DNA of 64,000 bases from JAPOUP01 sp965203605. Lineage in GTDB: Bacteria; Pseudomonadota; Alphaproteobacteria; Rhodobacterales; Rhodobacteraceae. The stretch's first letter is position 1. Each line of letters opens with the position of its first letter. Below are positions 24,752 to 33,403 of this stretch, one piece after another. The stretch is from positions 1,240,001-1,304,000 of the forward strand of contig OZ241902.1 of assembly GCA_965203605.1 (NCBI GenBank), in the 5' to 3' direction. The notes under the pieces were generated by a model. It was not told the origin of the DNA, did not search any database, and saw only the letters and a program-made list of their open reading frames with translations. Made by a program: the position numbers and the translations under genes.

Positions 24752-25921
24752 TCAATAGGGTCCGTTTTCCAAGGCTCCATCAGCGTACATCTGTGCATAT
24801 AGCAGTCCCTCACGCAGGCCGCGGTCCGCGACGGATAGCCGATCCGTCGGCCAGACCCTCAGGAGTGCCTGCAGGATCGCCACCCCTGACATTATCAGAC
24901 TGTGTCGGTCCCGCCCAATACGGGGATCCAGCCTTCGGCCCGCAGGTCCAAGTCTCAGGTAGCGACGGACCACCCGGTCGACCTGATCCGACGTCATCCG
25001 CAGCCCATCGATCCTGTTCCGGTCATACCGTCGGAGCCCAAGGTGGCTGGCCGCTATTGTGGTCACGGTTCCAGATGTCCCGATAACCTGAAAGCCTCTC
25101 CTGTCGTGTAACCCGTCATATGGCGCGAAATCCGTGAGCATTTCCTCAAAATGGCAGCTCATCAGGGCAAATTTACCGGCATCATCGCAAACATCGCTGA
25201 ATTTATCACTAAGCGTCGCAACTCCCAGGGGAACCGACTTCCAGTCAACGACTTTCGCGTACGGAAACGGACTGTCGATGGGTTTGAAACCGTTATGTAG
25301 CCGCATTATGGCCCGGGGCCGGTCGGCTCGAGGAACGCGGGTTAGATCGATCCAGACCAACTCGGTGGATCCACCCCCAATGTCGATGACCAGTAGCCGC
25401 TCTGTTCTGGTGCTCACAAGCGGTGCGCACGAAACCACCGCTAGTCGCGCCTCCTCCTGCGGCTCGATAATCTCAAGCCGAAGCCCTGTCTCACATTTGA
25501 CGAAATTCAGAAACGTCGCACCATTGGCAGCTTGACGGCAGGCCTCGGTCGCAACAAGCCGCATGCGCCGTACTTCGTGCCGGTCCAACTTCCGCTTGCA
25601 GACCCACAGGGCCTGTACCGCCCGTTCCATCGACCTGCGGCTCAGGTACCTGCTCCGCTCCAGCCGATACCCGAGCTGGACCGGTCTGGAAAAGCTGTCA
25701 ATCACATGGAACTGATTGCCCTTTGGTTGGGCAATCAGCATGCGGCAGCTGTTTGTCCCCAAGTCCAAGGCGGCATAGGGTTCCACCTGATCGATGGGCT
25801 GCGGCGCGAGTTGCCCAACCGGCACCGGGACTATCATTGAAAATCGCTTGGCCACCGTCCCAACCGCTCCGCTTCCTGTCGTGCCGACGATAGGCAGACC
25901 GCCCATCGCAGCGCAAGTCAA
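24752..25921 (-). CDS. Exopolyphosphatase / guanosine pentaphosphatase (Ppx/GppA family)
   Basis: A 389-residue ASKHA-fold phosphatase that removes phosphate from polyphosphate or pppGpp. The phosphate loop AALDLGTNSCRMLIA starts about residue 49, VATEACRQAANG about residue 125, VIDIGGGSTELVW about residue 175, and the GTSGTVTTIAASHLGL loop about residue 280. Substrate cannot be told from sequence. The open frame starts with TTG at 25919-25921; an ATG at 25835-25837 would also keep all motifs. Upstream neighbour of rlmE, likely the same transcript. Confidence 0.88.
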   Translation of the reverse strand: MTCAAMGGLPIVGTTGSGAVGTVAKRFSMIVPVPVGQLAPQPIDQVEPYAALDLGTNSCRMLIAQPKGNQFHVIDSFSRPVQLGYRLERSRYLSRRSMERAVQALWVCKRKLDRHEVRRMRLVATEACRQAANGATFLNFVKCETGLRLEIIEPQEEARLAVVSCAPLVSTRTERLLVIDIGGGSTELVWIDLTRVPRADRPRAIMRLHNGFKPIDSPFPYAKVVDWKSVPLGVATLSDKFSDVCDDAGKFALMSCHFEEMLTDFAPYDGLHDRRGFQVIGTSGTVTTIAASHLGLRRYDRNRIDGLRMTSDQVDRVVRRYLRLGPAGRRLDPRIGRDRHSLIMSGVAILQALLRVWPTDRLSVADRGLREGLLYAQMYADGALENGPY

Positions 25922-26323
25922 ACCTTGGTCGTTGGCGATCGAGTGCTATCGCAGGTCATGTGCCTCTCTCCTTCCGCTTGACCAGACCGAAAAGTCAATT
26001 TCGGCGGGAGTGGAACCGAATCGCCACTCCGCTTCGGCAATCAAACCAATGATGCGGGTTGCTCCGAAAGTGGAGCCTGTCAATCTCAGTCATTGTTGCC
26101 AACTGGCTTCTTTCGATGCATTCATCGAAAATGATTTCCCGATCAGGCAATCATCCGCTGCCAGAAGTCCCGTCTGCGAGTCGTTCTGCCCGACCTGTAC
26201 GCGGCAATGGACCGGGTTGGTCCCGACGTGCCGTCGCATCACGATCCGAAGGTGTCGAAAAACAGCGCGGACATTCCTATCTGGAAGCGTAGAAGCGCAC
26301 AGGATCTTGGAAAGGAACCGGCA
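25922..26323. other. Divergent intergenic region upstream of ppx and the one-carbon module
   Basis: About 400 bases without a gene. I looked for a cobalamin or SAM riboswitch before the one-carbon genes and could not support one. A small GC hairpin (GCTCC-gaaagt-GGAGC) is present near 26062. The frames here show no known protein. Confidence 0.4.
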
Positions 26324-26620
26324 ATGCCGAATGTCACGATCGTCTACTGGCGAGACATGCCCGCTCAGGTCATCGTTGGCAAGGGCCGTCGTGGCGCGAA
26401 AGGCGTCTTGCCCGAACGATTCGAGCAGGCGATCGACCGGGCCGCTATGAAGACAGGAGTGACGGGAACCGACGAGTACCTCAACGGCTTCCGTAAGGCC
26501 GATCCCTATTCCATCGACGGCGACCGTGAAGAAGTCGCCCGCGCCGAAGCCCGTCGGATCGATGAGGCCTATGGTCCCGAACGCCTGAAAGCGCTTATCG
26601 ATAACGACGGATGGGCCTGA
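26324..26620 (+). CDS. Virulence-factor family small protein (one-carbon module)
   Basis: A 98-residue protein MPNVTIVYWRDMPAQVIVGK, then AKGVLPERFEQAIDRAAMK and TDEYLNGFRKADPY, of the poorly characterised 'virulence factor' (scaffold) family. In Alphaproteobacteria it typically precedes a MetF-like gene and a methyltetrahydrofolate methyltransferase, as here. The ATG at 26324 has AAAGGAAC just upstream; the longer frame back to 26207 lacks conserved content. Its end overlaps the extended frame of the next gene. A structural or assembly role for one-carbon enzymes is possible but unproven. Confidence 0.75.
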   Translation: MPNVTIVYWRDMPAQVIVGKGRRGAKGVLPERFEQAIDRAAMKTGVTGTDEYLNGFRKADPYSIDGDREEVARAEARRIDEAYGPERLKALIDNDGWA

Positions 26621-26643
26621 AGCCGCCAGCCATACGGGAGGCC

Positions 26644-27573
26644 ATGATGACGCTTCTGAACTTTCGCCGGAGTACCGGCCGTAGCGCCGCGACAGATGTC
26701 CAGACGAGGGCGTTCCTACAGGGCTACTCCGTTGAGGTAATGCCTCGAACCGCTGCAAGAATCGACAGTTTTCGAACCCTCCTGCCAGAAGGCACCCGCG
26801 TCTACATCGCCCATATCGAAGGAACTTCGATAGATGACATGACCGGAACCGCCAGCCGCCTTGCAAGGGAAGGCTTTGCCGTGATGCCGCACTTCCCGGC
26901 ACGGATCATTCCGGACAGACGCACACTGAAGGACTGGATCGCCCGCTACCAAGGCGAGGCTGGAGTCGATCAGGCGCTGATCCTTGCAGGTGGTCTGGCG
27001 AAACCGGCAGGCGAGTTTCATTCATCCATGCAACTCATTGAGACCGGGCTGTTTGACAGGAATGGCTTCACGCGCCTCCACGTCGCCGGCCATCCAGAGG
27101 GAAACAGAGACATCGACCCGGATGGGTCCGACCGAAACGTCATGGATGCCCTGCACTGGAAACAGGCATTCTCGGAACGGACAGACGCAAGGATGGCGCT
27201 CGTCACCCAATTCGCATTCGAGTCCGGGCCCATTATCGCGTGGGTCAACCGGCTGACTGACGAAGGTATTCACCTCCCCGTGCATATTGGACTCGCTGGA
27301 CCGGCAAAGCTTCAGACGCTTATCCGATTCGCCATCGCCTGTGGGGTGGGAAATTCCATGGGGGTCCTCCAAAGACGTGCGAAAGACCTGACCAAGCTTG
27401 TGCTTCCGTTCGAACCTACGGAATTGGTCGCGGAACTCGCCGCCTGCAAGGCAGCCAATTCTGGCGTTGCCATGGAACAGGTACATTTCTTTCCGCTTGG
27501 TGGGATAGCGGCTTGCGCCGACTGGGCCGCCAGGCATGGCGGCATGGCCTGTCGCTCCACAAGCGCAGCATGA
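26644..27573 (+). CDS. Methylenetetrahydrofolate reductase-like protein
   Basis: A (beta/alpha)8-barrel flavoprotein relative of MetF. Landmarks are SVEVMPRTAARIDSF, then YIAHIEGTSIDDM, VMPHFPARIIPDRRTL, QALILAGGLAKPAGEF, TRLHVAGHPEGNRDI and ALVTQFAFESGPIIAWVNRL. The Glu in SVEV matches the catalytic-region Glu of MetF. About 309 residues from ATG 26644; the ATG at 26647 or at 26611 is also possible. Together with the downstream methyltransferase it probably handles methyl groups between tetrahydrofolate and a corrinoid protein, as in betaine or dimethylsulfoniopropionate-type demethylation; this is inferred from neighbours. Confidence 0.8.
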   Translation: MMTLLNFRRSTGRSAATDVQTRAFLQGYSVEVMPRTAARIDSFRTLLPEGTRVYIAHIEGTSIDDMTGTASRLAREGFAVMPHFPARIIPDRRTLKDWIARYQGEAGVDQALILAGGLAKPAGEFHSSMQLIETGLFDRNGFTRLHVAGHPEGNRDIDPDGSDRNVMDALHWKQAFSERTDARMALVTQFAFESGPIIAWVNRLTDEGIHLPVHIGLAGPAKLQTLIRFAIACGVGNSMGVLQRRAKDLTKLVLPFEPTELVAELAACKAANSGVAMEQVHFFPLGGIAACADWAARHGGMACRSTSAA

Positions 27574-27589
27574 ACTGGAGAGCGTCTGA

Positions 27590-28543
27590 ATGACCCGCAC
27601 TGTAGTTGAATCCCGGTCCAGATCAGTCATCATTGGGTTTGACGAGCCCTTCTGCGTGATTGGCGAACGGATCAATCCCACCGGCCGTAAGGCACTCGCT
27701 GCCCAGCTGGAGGCAGGGGATTTCTCCACCGTCGAAAGGGACGCGGTGGAGCAGGTCGCCTGTGGGGCCATGGTGTTGGATGTCAACGCAGGCGTCGTTT
27801 ACAATTCAAACCCCAATCCAAATGAGACCGAACCTCCGCTCATGAGGAAAATGATTGAGCTGGTCCAAGGACTTATGGATGTTCCTTTATGCATTGACAG
27901 TTCCGTACCCGGCGCTCTTGAGGCAGGACTCGAGGTTTCCTGCGGTCGCCCACTGCTGAATTCGGTCACTGGGGAAGAGGAGCGCTTGGAAGCGATTCTC
28001 CCTCTCGTCAGGAAGCACAACGTACCGGTGGTCGCGATATCAAACGATGACACGGGCATCAGCGAGGATCCGGACGTTCGCTTCAGGGTGGCCCAGAAAA
28101 TTGTGGAACGTGCCGCAGATTTCGGAATTCCAGCTCATGACATCGTCGTCGACCCTCTGGTGATGCCCGTCGGGGCTATGGCGACCGCGGGGCGACAGGT
28201 GTTTTCACTGGTCCGCAAACTGCGGGAGGAACTGGGGGTCAACACAACGTGCGGTGCGTCCAACATATCGTTCGGCCTTCCACATCGCCACGGCATCAAC
28301 GCAGCGTTTCTTCCCATGGCCATCTCCGCAGGAATGACCAGCGCGATCATGAATCCCGTTCGTCCAGTGGAAATGGAAGCGATTCACGCGGCCAACCTGT
28401 TGATGGACCACGACCCGAATGGCAGAAAGTGGATCGAATTCGCCCGCGTCCTGAACTCCGTGCACGAGGGCACGTCCTTTGCGGCCGCGTCGCAAGCGGT
28501 TGCGGCCGGTGGCCGGGAAGGCCGCCGTCGGCGACGAACCTAG
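27590..28543 (+). CDS. Methyltetrahydrofolate:corrinoid methyltransferase (pterin-binding domain)
   Basis: A 317-residue TIM-barrel of the pterin-binding family (AcsE/MtrH/MetH-like). Visible are CVIGERINPTGRKALA, MVLDVNAGVV followed by the NSNPNPNET turn, PLCIDSSVPGALEAGLEV, PLLNSVTGEEERLE, VVAISNDDTGISED, DIVVDPLVMPVG and TTCGASNISFGLPHRHGIN, all family signatures. It should move a methyl group from methyl-tetrahydrofolate to or from a corrinoid protein. Neither the corrinoid protein nor the activator usually found next is encoded here; the next gene (holC) is on the opposite strand. It ends in a basic tail. Confidence 0.88.
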   Translation: MTRTVVESRSRSVIIGFDEPFCVIGERINPTGRKALAAQLEAGDFSTVERDAVEQVACGAMVLDVNAGVVYNSNPNPNETEPPLMRKMIELVQGLMDVPLCIDSSVPGALEAGLEVSCGRPLLNSVTGEEERLEAILPLVRKHNVPVVAISNDDTGISEDPDVRFRVAQKIVERAADFGIPAHDIVVDPLVMPVGAMATAGRQVFSLVRKLREELGVNTTCGASNISFGLPHRHGINAAFLPMAISAGMTSAIMNPVRPVEMEAIHAANLLMDHDPNGRKWIEFARVLNSVHEGTSFAAASQAVAAGGREGRRRRRT

Positions 28544-28777
28544 GCTTACGCTGCCCACTCGGATTGCCCGTGATCCATGCCATTCAGTCGGCCCGAATTC
28601 AGCTACGGATGACAGATGGCAATGAGTGAGCCGATCAAGGCGCTGATATCCACAGTCTGGCGACATCCATATGTTTAGCTGTCGTCGATCTGGATGTCGT
28701 TTCCCTCACGGATTGGAGACAGCCTTCCGAACCTTACAGATGACGACCGACATCCCATAGACCGATGGCATGACCGC
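28544..28777. other. Spacer between convergent genes
   Basis: About 235 bases between the methyltransferase and holC. No gene or clear terminator found. Confidence 0.3.
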
Positions 28778-29236
28778 TCACCTTTCGGCCTTCTTCTGCC
28801 ACTTGCCACTTTCCTGACTCCAGTATTGGGCCTTGCAGCCCGCCTGTGTCAGATTCCGCCATTGGCTACGTGCGGTTTGAAGCGCAGACGCGTCATTGCC
28901 ATCAAACAATACACAGACCCTGGCAAGGCGCTGCACTTCCTCTGCGGTGACCTCCGCACCATCAATGCTCATTACGCAACTCGCACTGTTCGGAAGCCCT
29001 GCATCCGTCGTCAGCAGGATTGGCTGTGCGGCGTCATGTGGGCCGCCAACACGACCATGTGGAAGAAAGGAATCGTCCCTACCCAACCAGAGCTTCTCGT
29101 CAAGCCAATCCATGCGATCCGCTTCAACGCCACGCACCGCTACACGCCACCCCGCCCTTTGGGCGAGCTTGAGGAGCATTGGCAGGGCCACCTCGAGCGG
29201 TTGACGCGTCAGGTGATAGAAGTAGACCTCTCCCAT
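28778..29236 (-). CDS. holC: DNA polymerase III chi subunit
   Basis: HolC links the clamp loader to SSB. The 152-residue protein begins MGEVYFYHLTRQPLEVALPM, the family pattern, then LLKLAQRAGWRVAVRG, LDEKLWLGRDDSFLPHGR and PILLTTDAG, with a Rossmann-like repeat LARVCVLFDGND and the W at TARSQWRNLTQAG. The ATG at 29234-29236 fits the family; the open frame reaches 29398 without conserved content. It lies downstream of pepA on the same strand, the usual order (pepA-holC). Confidence 0.9.
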   Translation of the reverse strand: MGEVYFYHLTRQPLEVALPMLLKLAQRAGWRVAVRGVEADRMDWLDEKLWLGRDDSFLPHGRVGGPHDAAQPILLTTDAGLPNSASCVMSIDGAEVTAEEVQRLARVCVLFDGNDASALQTARSQWRNLTQAGCKAQYWSQESGKWQKKAER

Positions 29237-29540
29237 TGGTGCCAAGCTCCGCGATCCGGCGACAGTCGACCGGGCACCGAGTCGCCGAAACTCCAGCGAC
29301 GACAATCCATCCACCCGCCAGACCATGATGTCATCCGTCAAGGGCGAGTTCCGTGCCCCCGACAATGGCGGTCTAATGTGATCGGTGGTCTGTTTCAAGG
29401 GAAGGGTCGCGGCACTCCCTTCTGGGGAATCCCCCTCCCGACATGATATGGGATTTCAATCTTTTCCGATACACTGAACGGTGTTCCTCTCCTTAGGCGC
29501 CATTTTTCCTGGACACCCGCCGCTGGCGGGAACAGTCCGC

Positions 29541-31013
29541 TCAACGTTCATATCCATCCGCTATGAGACGGTTCAGGGCCAGCACTCCCCAGCCGGAGCC
29601 CCCTTTCGGCGCCAATGGGGTCTCCGACTTGGTGCTCGCCACTCCAGCAATGTCGAGATGGATCCACGGCACATCATCCTTCACGAAGCGCTTGAGGAAC
29701 TGTGCCGCAGTGACAGCCCCGGCAGGACGGCCTCCGACGTTCTTCATATCCGCAATGTCTGATTTCAGCATCCTGTCATACGCCGGGCCCAAAGGCATGC
29801 GCCAGGCACCTTCGCCCTCTGCTTTGGCAGCCTGCAGGAACCTGCGGCAGAATCGATCATCGTTTGAGAACACACCAGCGTTTTCATGGCCAAGGCCAAC
29901 GATGATGGCTCCAGTGAGGGTGGCCAGATCAACCAAGGCCGCAGGCCTGAAGCGCTCCTGCGCATACCACATAAGGTCACAGAGTACGAGCCGACCTTCG
30001 GCGTCGGTATTGATGATCTCGACGGTATCCCCTTTCATCGACCTGACGATGTCACCAGGTCTCTGAGCACGCCCGTCAGGCATGTTCTCCACCAGACCCA
30101 CGAGTCCAACGACGTTCGCCCTGGCCTTTCTGAGTGCCAAGGTCTTCATGACGCCCGCAACAACCCCCGCGCCACCCATATCCATTGTCATGTCTTCCAT
30201 GCCAGAGGCGGGCTTCATGCTTATTCCACCGGTGTCAAAGACGACGCCTTTTCCAACCAACGCAATTGGCGGTTCCTCGTCACCTCCATTCCAACTCATC
30301 ACGACAACCTTTGATGGACTCTCGCTCCCCTGGCCAACGGCGAGAAGCGTTCGCATTCCCTTCTCCTCAAGTTCCGCTTCATCCAACACCTCGACCTTGA
30401 TGCCGAGTTCTCCAAGCCTCACCAGACGCGATGCGAATTCAACGGTGGTCAGCACATTGGATGGAGCGTTCACGAGATCACGGGTAAAGAACACACCTTC
30501 CGCAAGCGGCTTTACAGCCGCCGCCTTCCTCAAGGCTGTCTTCGGCCGGGAGGCCATGACGACGATCCGGCCATCACGGGAGGGGACGGATTCCACCGAC
30601 TTGTGCGCAACATAGGCATAGTCCCTCAGCACCATGCCAAGGAGAACTTCGCCAACCGACGCCAAACCTCCGGCCATGACCAATTGATCCCTGCCCCGAC
30701 GCATCTTGCCGAGCGCAGCGCCTGCCCGCCGCGCATCCGCAGGCTTTGGCCGCCTTGGGAGCTTTGTCACCAGAATGGCTTCCGCCGCCATGCCCGAGGG
30801 CCACGCCAGTTCAACGACCTTGCCGGTCTCGAGCTCACTGAATGACTCGCTGCCCACCAACCTGGATAGCGCACCTCCCGTCAGGCTGTCGACGCGCCTT
30901 CCAGCGGGATCGAGCCTACCGCCCTCAACCACAAACAGCGCGACGCACCCCTCGACTCTGGCCAGACCGTCCAGATCGTTTTGGATAATTTGGAACTCGG
31001 TCGGAGCGGTCAT
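29541..31013 (-). CDS. pepA: Leucyl aminopeptidase (M17, PepA)
   Basis: A 490-residue two-metal aminopeptidase that removes N-terminal residues from peptides. Metal-binding and catalytic motifs are intact: LVGKGVVFDTGGISMKP, DMGGAGVVAGVM, and the signature NTDAEGRLVL. The N-terminal domain is variable as usual. The ATG at 31011-31013 (MTAPTEFQIIQ) was chosen over the longer frame to 31085. It diverges from lptF with 159 bases between the start codons, which must hold both promoters. holC follows it. Confidence 0.95.
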   Translation of the reverse strand: MTAPTEFQIIQNDLDGLARVEGCVALFVVEGGRLDPAGRRVDSLTGGALSRLVGSESFSELETGKVVELAWPSGMAAEAILVTKLPRRPKPADARRAGAALGKMRRGRDQLVMAGGLASVGEVLLGMVLRDYAYVAHKSVESVPSRDGRIVVMASRPKTALRKAAAVKPLAEGVFFTRDLVNAPSNVLTTVEFASRLVRLGELGIKVEVLDEAELEEKGMRTLLAVGQGSESPSKVVVMSWNGGDEEPPIALVGKGVVFDTGGISMKPASGMEDMTMDMGGAGVVAGVMKTLALRKARANVVGLVGLVENMPDGRAQRPGDIVRSMKGDTVEIINTDAEGRLVLCDLMWYAQERFRPAALVDLATLTGAIIVGLGHENAGVFSNDDRFCRRFLQAAKAEGEGAWRMPLGPAYDRMLKSDIADMKNVGGRPAGAVTAAQFLKRFVKDDVPWIHLDIAGVASTKSETPLAPKGGSGWGVLALNRLIADGYER

Positions 31014-31172
31014 TGCATGCGTCTCCCATCTGCGTTGGCCTCCGGACCTGCATAAGCGGAGACCCGCGGATTTGCCAGTTGTCATTTACTGGCTTCGCTC
31101 CTGCCCATCCGCTTGCAGTAATCATCGATTCGGATAGAATTCAGCGGGTAACAACGGCGGGTCTTCCAGACA

Positions 31173-32309
31173 GTGGCCAGCTTCAATGGATTCGACCGAT
31201 ATGTCCTGTCGCGGCTGATGACGCTGTTCGGCTTCTTTGCCGTTGTGCTGGTCGGCGTCTACTGGATAAATCGAGCGGTTCGCCTGTTTGACCAACTCAT
31301 CTCCGACGGCCAATCGGCCATCGTCTTTCTTGAGATCACCGCGCTGACACTTCCGAACGTGATTCGCGTCATGCTGCCGGTCGCGGCGTTTGCAGCTTCG
31401 CTACATGTCGCCAACCGACTGACTTCCGACAGTGAATTCGTCGTTGTCCAGTCGGGCGGATGGAGCCGATGGCGTCTGATGCGTCCGGCCATCGCCTTTG
31501 CCGTCATCGTGGCACTTTTCGTCTCCACACTAACCCATGTGGTTGTCCCAGCAGCGGCCACGCGGCTGGCGGAGCGGCAGGCGGAGATCTCAGAGAACAT
31601 TGTGACCCGCCTGCTCGCCTCGGGTGAATTCCTCCATCCCTCAGATGGCATTTCCTTCTACGTTCGGGAGATCACGCCTTCCGGCGAACTCCGCGACATA
31701 TTCCTTATGGACACGCGACGCGCCGGGCGGAACGTAACATATACCGCACGACGGGCCTTGCTGGTGAAACATGGGTCTGGGCCGAAGCTGGCCATGTTTG
31801 ATGGGATGGTCCAGACACTATCAGCCGATGGACGGCGGTTGGCCGTTACCCAGTTCGATAGGTTGGTATACGACGTCGCGGTATTGGCAGTTCAGGCCCG
31901 GCAGGCGACACGCGGAATCGGGGAACTCTCCACACGCGAACTTCTCTGGCCGGATGCCCAGGTCATCAGTGAAATGGGACGCCCTGCCGCAGTCTTGATC
32001 ACGGAAGGTCATGGACGCATCAGCCAGGCGCTGCTCAGCGTCGTCGCAGCGCTTTCCGGATTTGCGGCACTGATGCTTGGTTCATTCAGCCGGTTCGGTT
32101 TCCTGAAGCAGATCATCGGTGCCGTGTTCGCCCTGATCGGGTTGAAATTCGCTGACAATCTCATGATCGATATCGCCAGTTCCAGTGTCAATCTCTGGCC
32201 GCTCGCCTATCTTGCCACGGTTCTGGGCCTCGCGGCGATTGCGGTGGTCATCCTTCTTGCCGACGCGCCTTACGCCATCCATCGCGGGTTGAGGACTCAG
32301 CAGGCATGA
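31173..32309 (+). CDS. lptF: LPS export ABC transporter permease LptF
   Basis: With LptG and the LptB ATPase, LptF extracts lipopolysaccharide from the inner membrane. 378 residues; starts at GTG 31173 (MASFNGFDRYVLSRLMTLFG). Membrane segments are at about residues 15-35, 55-75, 100-125 and, at the C-terminus, three between about 290 and 365; the central 150 residues form the periplasmic beta-jellyroll. The permease motif is in SDSEFVVVQSGGWS about residues 87-100. It overlaps lptG by 4 bases (ATGA type), the start of a six-gene run. Confidence 0.92.
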   Translation: MASFNGFDRYVLSRLMTLFGFFAVVLVGVYWINRAVRLFDQLISDGQSAIVFLEITALTLPNVIRVMLPVAAFAASLHVANRLTSDSEFVVVQSGGWSRWRLMRPAIAFAVIVALFVSTLTHVVVPAAATRLAERQAEISENIVTRLLASGEFLHPSDGISFYVREITPSGELRDIFLMDTRRAGRNVTYTARRALLVKHGSGPKLAMFDGMVQTLSADGRRLAVTQFDRLVYDVAVLAVQARQATRGIGELSTRELLWPDAQVISEMGRPAAVLITEGHGRISQALLSVVAALSGFAALMLGSFSRFGFLKQIIGAVFALIGLKFADNLMIDIASSSVNLWPLAYLATVLGLAAIAVVILLADAPYAIHRGLRTQQA

Positions 32310-33403
32310 TACTGGATCTCTATCTCGCACGCCGCTTTCTGGCCATATTCATGGCTGTCTTTGGGATTTTTCTGGCTCTGACCCTCCTGATCGGAATGGT
32401 GGAACATATCCGGAAATTCGACGTGGGGACGGTCGGATTTCTTGAAATCATCAATCTGACGTTGCTGAGCGCCCCATGGGAAATCGTTCGTATATTGCCT
32501 TTGGTAATGGCCATAGCAACCCTGGCGCTGTTTCTGTCATTGGCACACTCCTGTGAACTTGTGATCCTGCGGTCAACAGGACGGGCGATATTCCGTACAT
32601 TGTTTGCCCCGCTCGTGGTTGCGTTCCTGATCGGCGTTTTCGCCGTTGCCATATTGAACCCAATCGTTGCATCCACCAGCAATCAATATGACATCGTTGC
32701 TGGCCGGAATGCCGGCGGCGGATCCAGCGTGCTTTCAGTCAGCCCGGAAGGACTTTGGCTTCGACAGGCTGGACCGGATGGGCAGACGGTAATCCGTGCG
32801 GTTCAGAGCAACCTGGACGGGACGGAATTCTTCGGTGTCACCTTTTTTGGATTTGGCCCTGATGGCCTTTTGAACTATCGGGTGGAAGCGACGTCGGCGA
32901 AGCTAGTTCCGGAGGCATGGCGACTGACCTCGGCAAAGGAATGGCGGTTTGACACGGTGGAGAATCCTGAACGGGAATCGATCAGCCAGACCGAAATGAG
33001 TATCCCGACGAGTCTGACCGTGAACCAGATTCGCGACAGTTTCGGCACTCCGAGCTCGATTCCGATTTGGGAGCTTTCCGGGTTCATCAAGGAACTGGAA
33101 AGGGCAGGCCTCTCTCCCTTGAGACATCGGGTGTGGATGCAAATGGAACTGGCTCTGCCGCTCATGTTGATCGCAATGGCTCTGGTCGGAGCTGGACTGT
33201 CCATGCGGCATACGAAATTCAGGAAGACCAGCACGGTGGTGCTCCTGACCATAGCGCTGGCATTTGGGTTGTACGTCATCCGCAACCTCGCCCAGATTCT
33301 GGGAGAGAACGGCCAGATTCCCGTGCTTCTGGCGGCCTGGAGCCCGCCTGCGGCCGCGGTCATGCTCATGATCGGCATCGTTCTCAATCTAGAGGACGGA
33401 TAA
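32306..33403 (+). CDS. lptG: LPS export ABC transporter permease LptG
   Basis: The second permease subunit of the LptBFG complex, 365 residues: MILDLYLARRFLAIFMAVFG with a membrane segment, then HSCELVILRSTGRAIFRTLF (cytosolic coupling region), a periplasmic domain and three C-terminal membrane segments (LALPLMLIAMALVGAGLSM, VVLLTIALAFGLYVI, MLMIGIVLNL). It overlaps lptF by 4 bases and lptD by 1 base (TAATG), so translation is coupled. LptA and LptC are not in the window. Confidence 0.92.
   Translation: MILDLYLARRFLAIFMAVFGIFLALTLLIGMVEHIRKFDVGTVGFLEIINLTLLSAPWEIVRILPLVMAIATLALFLSLAHSCELVILRSTGRAIFRTLFAPLVVAFLIGVFAVAILNPIVASTSNQYDIVAGRNAGGGSSVLSVSPEGLWLRQAGPDGQTVIRAVQSNLDGTEFFGVTFFGFGPDGLLNYRVEATSAKLVPEAWRLTSAKEWRFDTVENPERESISQTEMSIPTSLTVNQIRDSFGTPSSIPIWELSGFIKELERAGLSPLRHRVWMQMELALPLMLIAMALVGAGLSMRHTKFRKTSTVVLLTIALAFGLYVIRNLAQILGENGQIPVLLAAWSPPAAAVMLMIGIVLNLEDG

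Noticed and set aside
25922..26323. Cobalamin or SAM riboswitch upstream of the one-carbon module
   Set aside because: No characteristic conserved boxes could be identified; only a small GC hairpin.
33067..33402. N-terminal extension of the LptD frame
   Set aside because: It lies inside lptG; the true start is the ATG overlapping the lptG stop, followed by a signal peptide.
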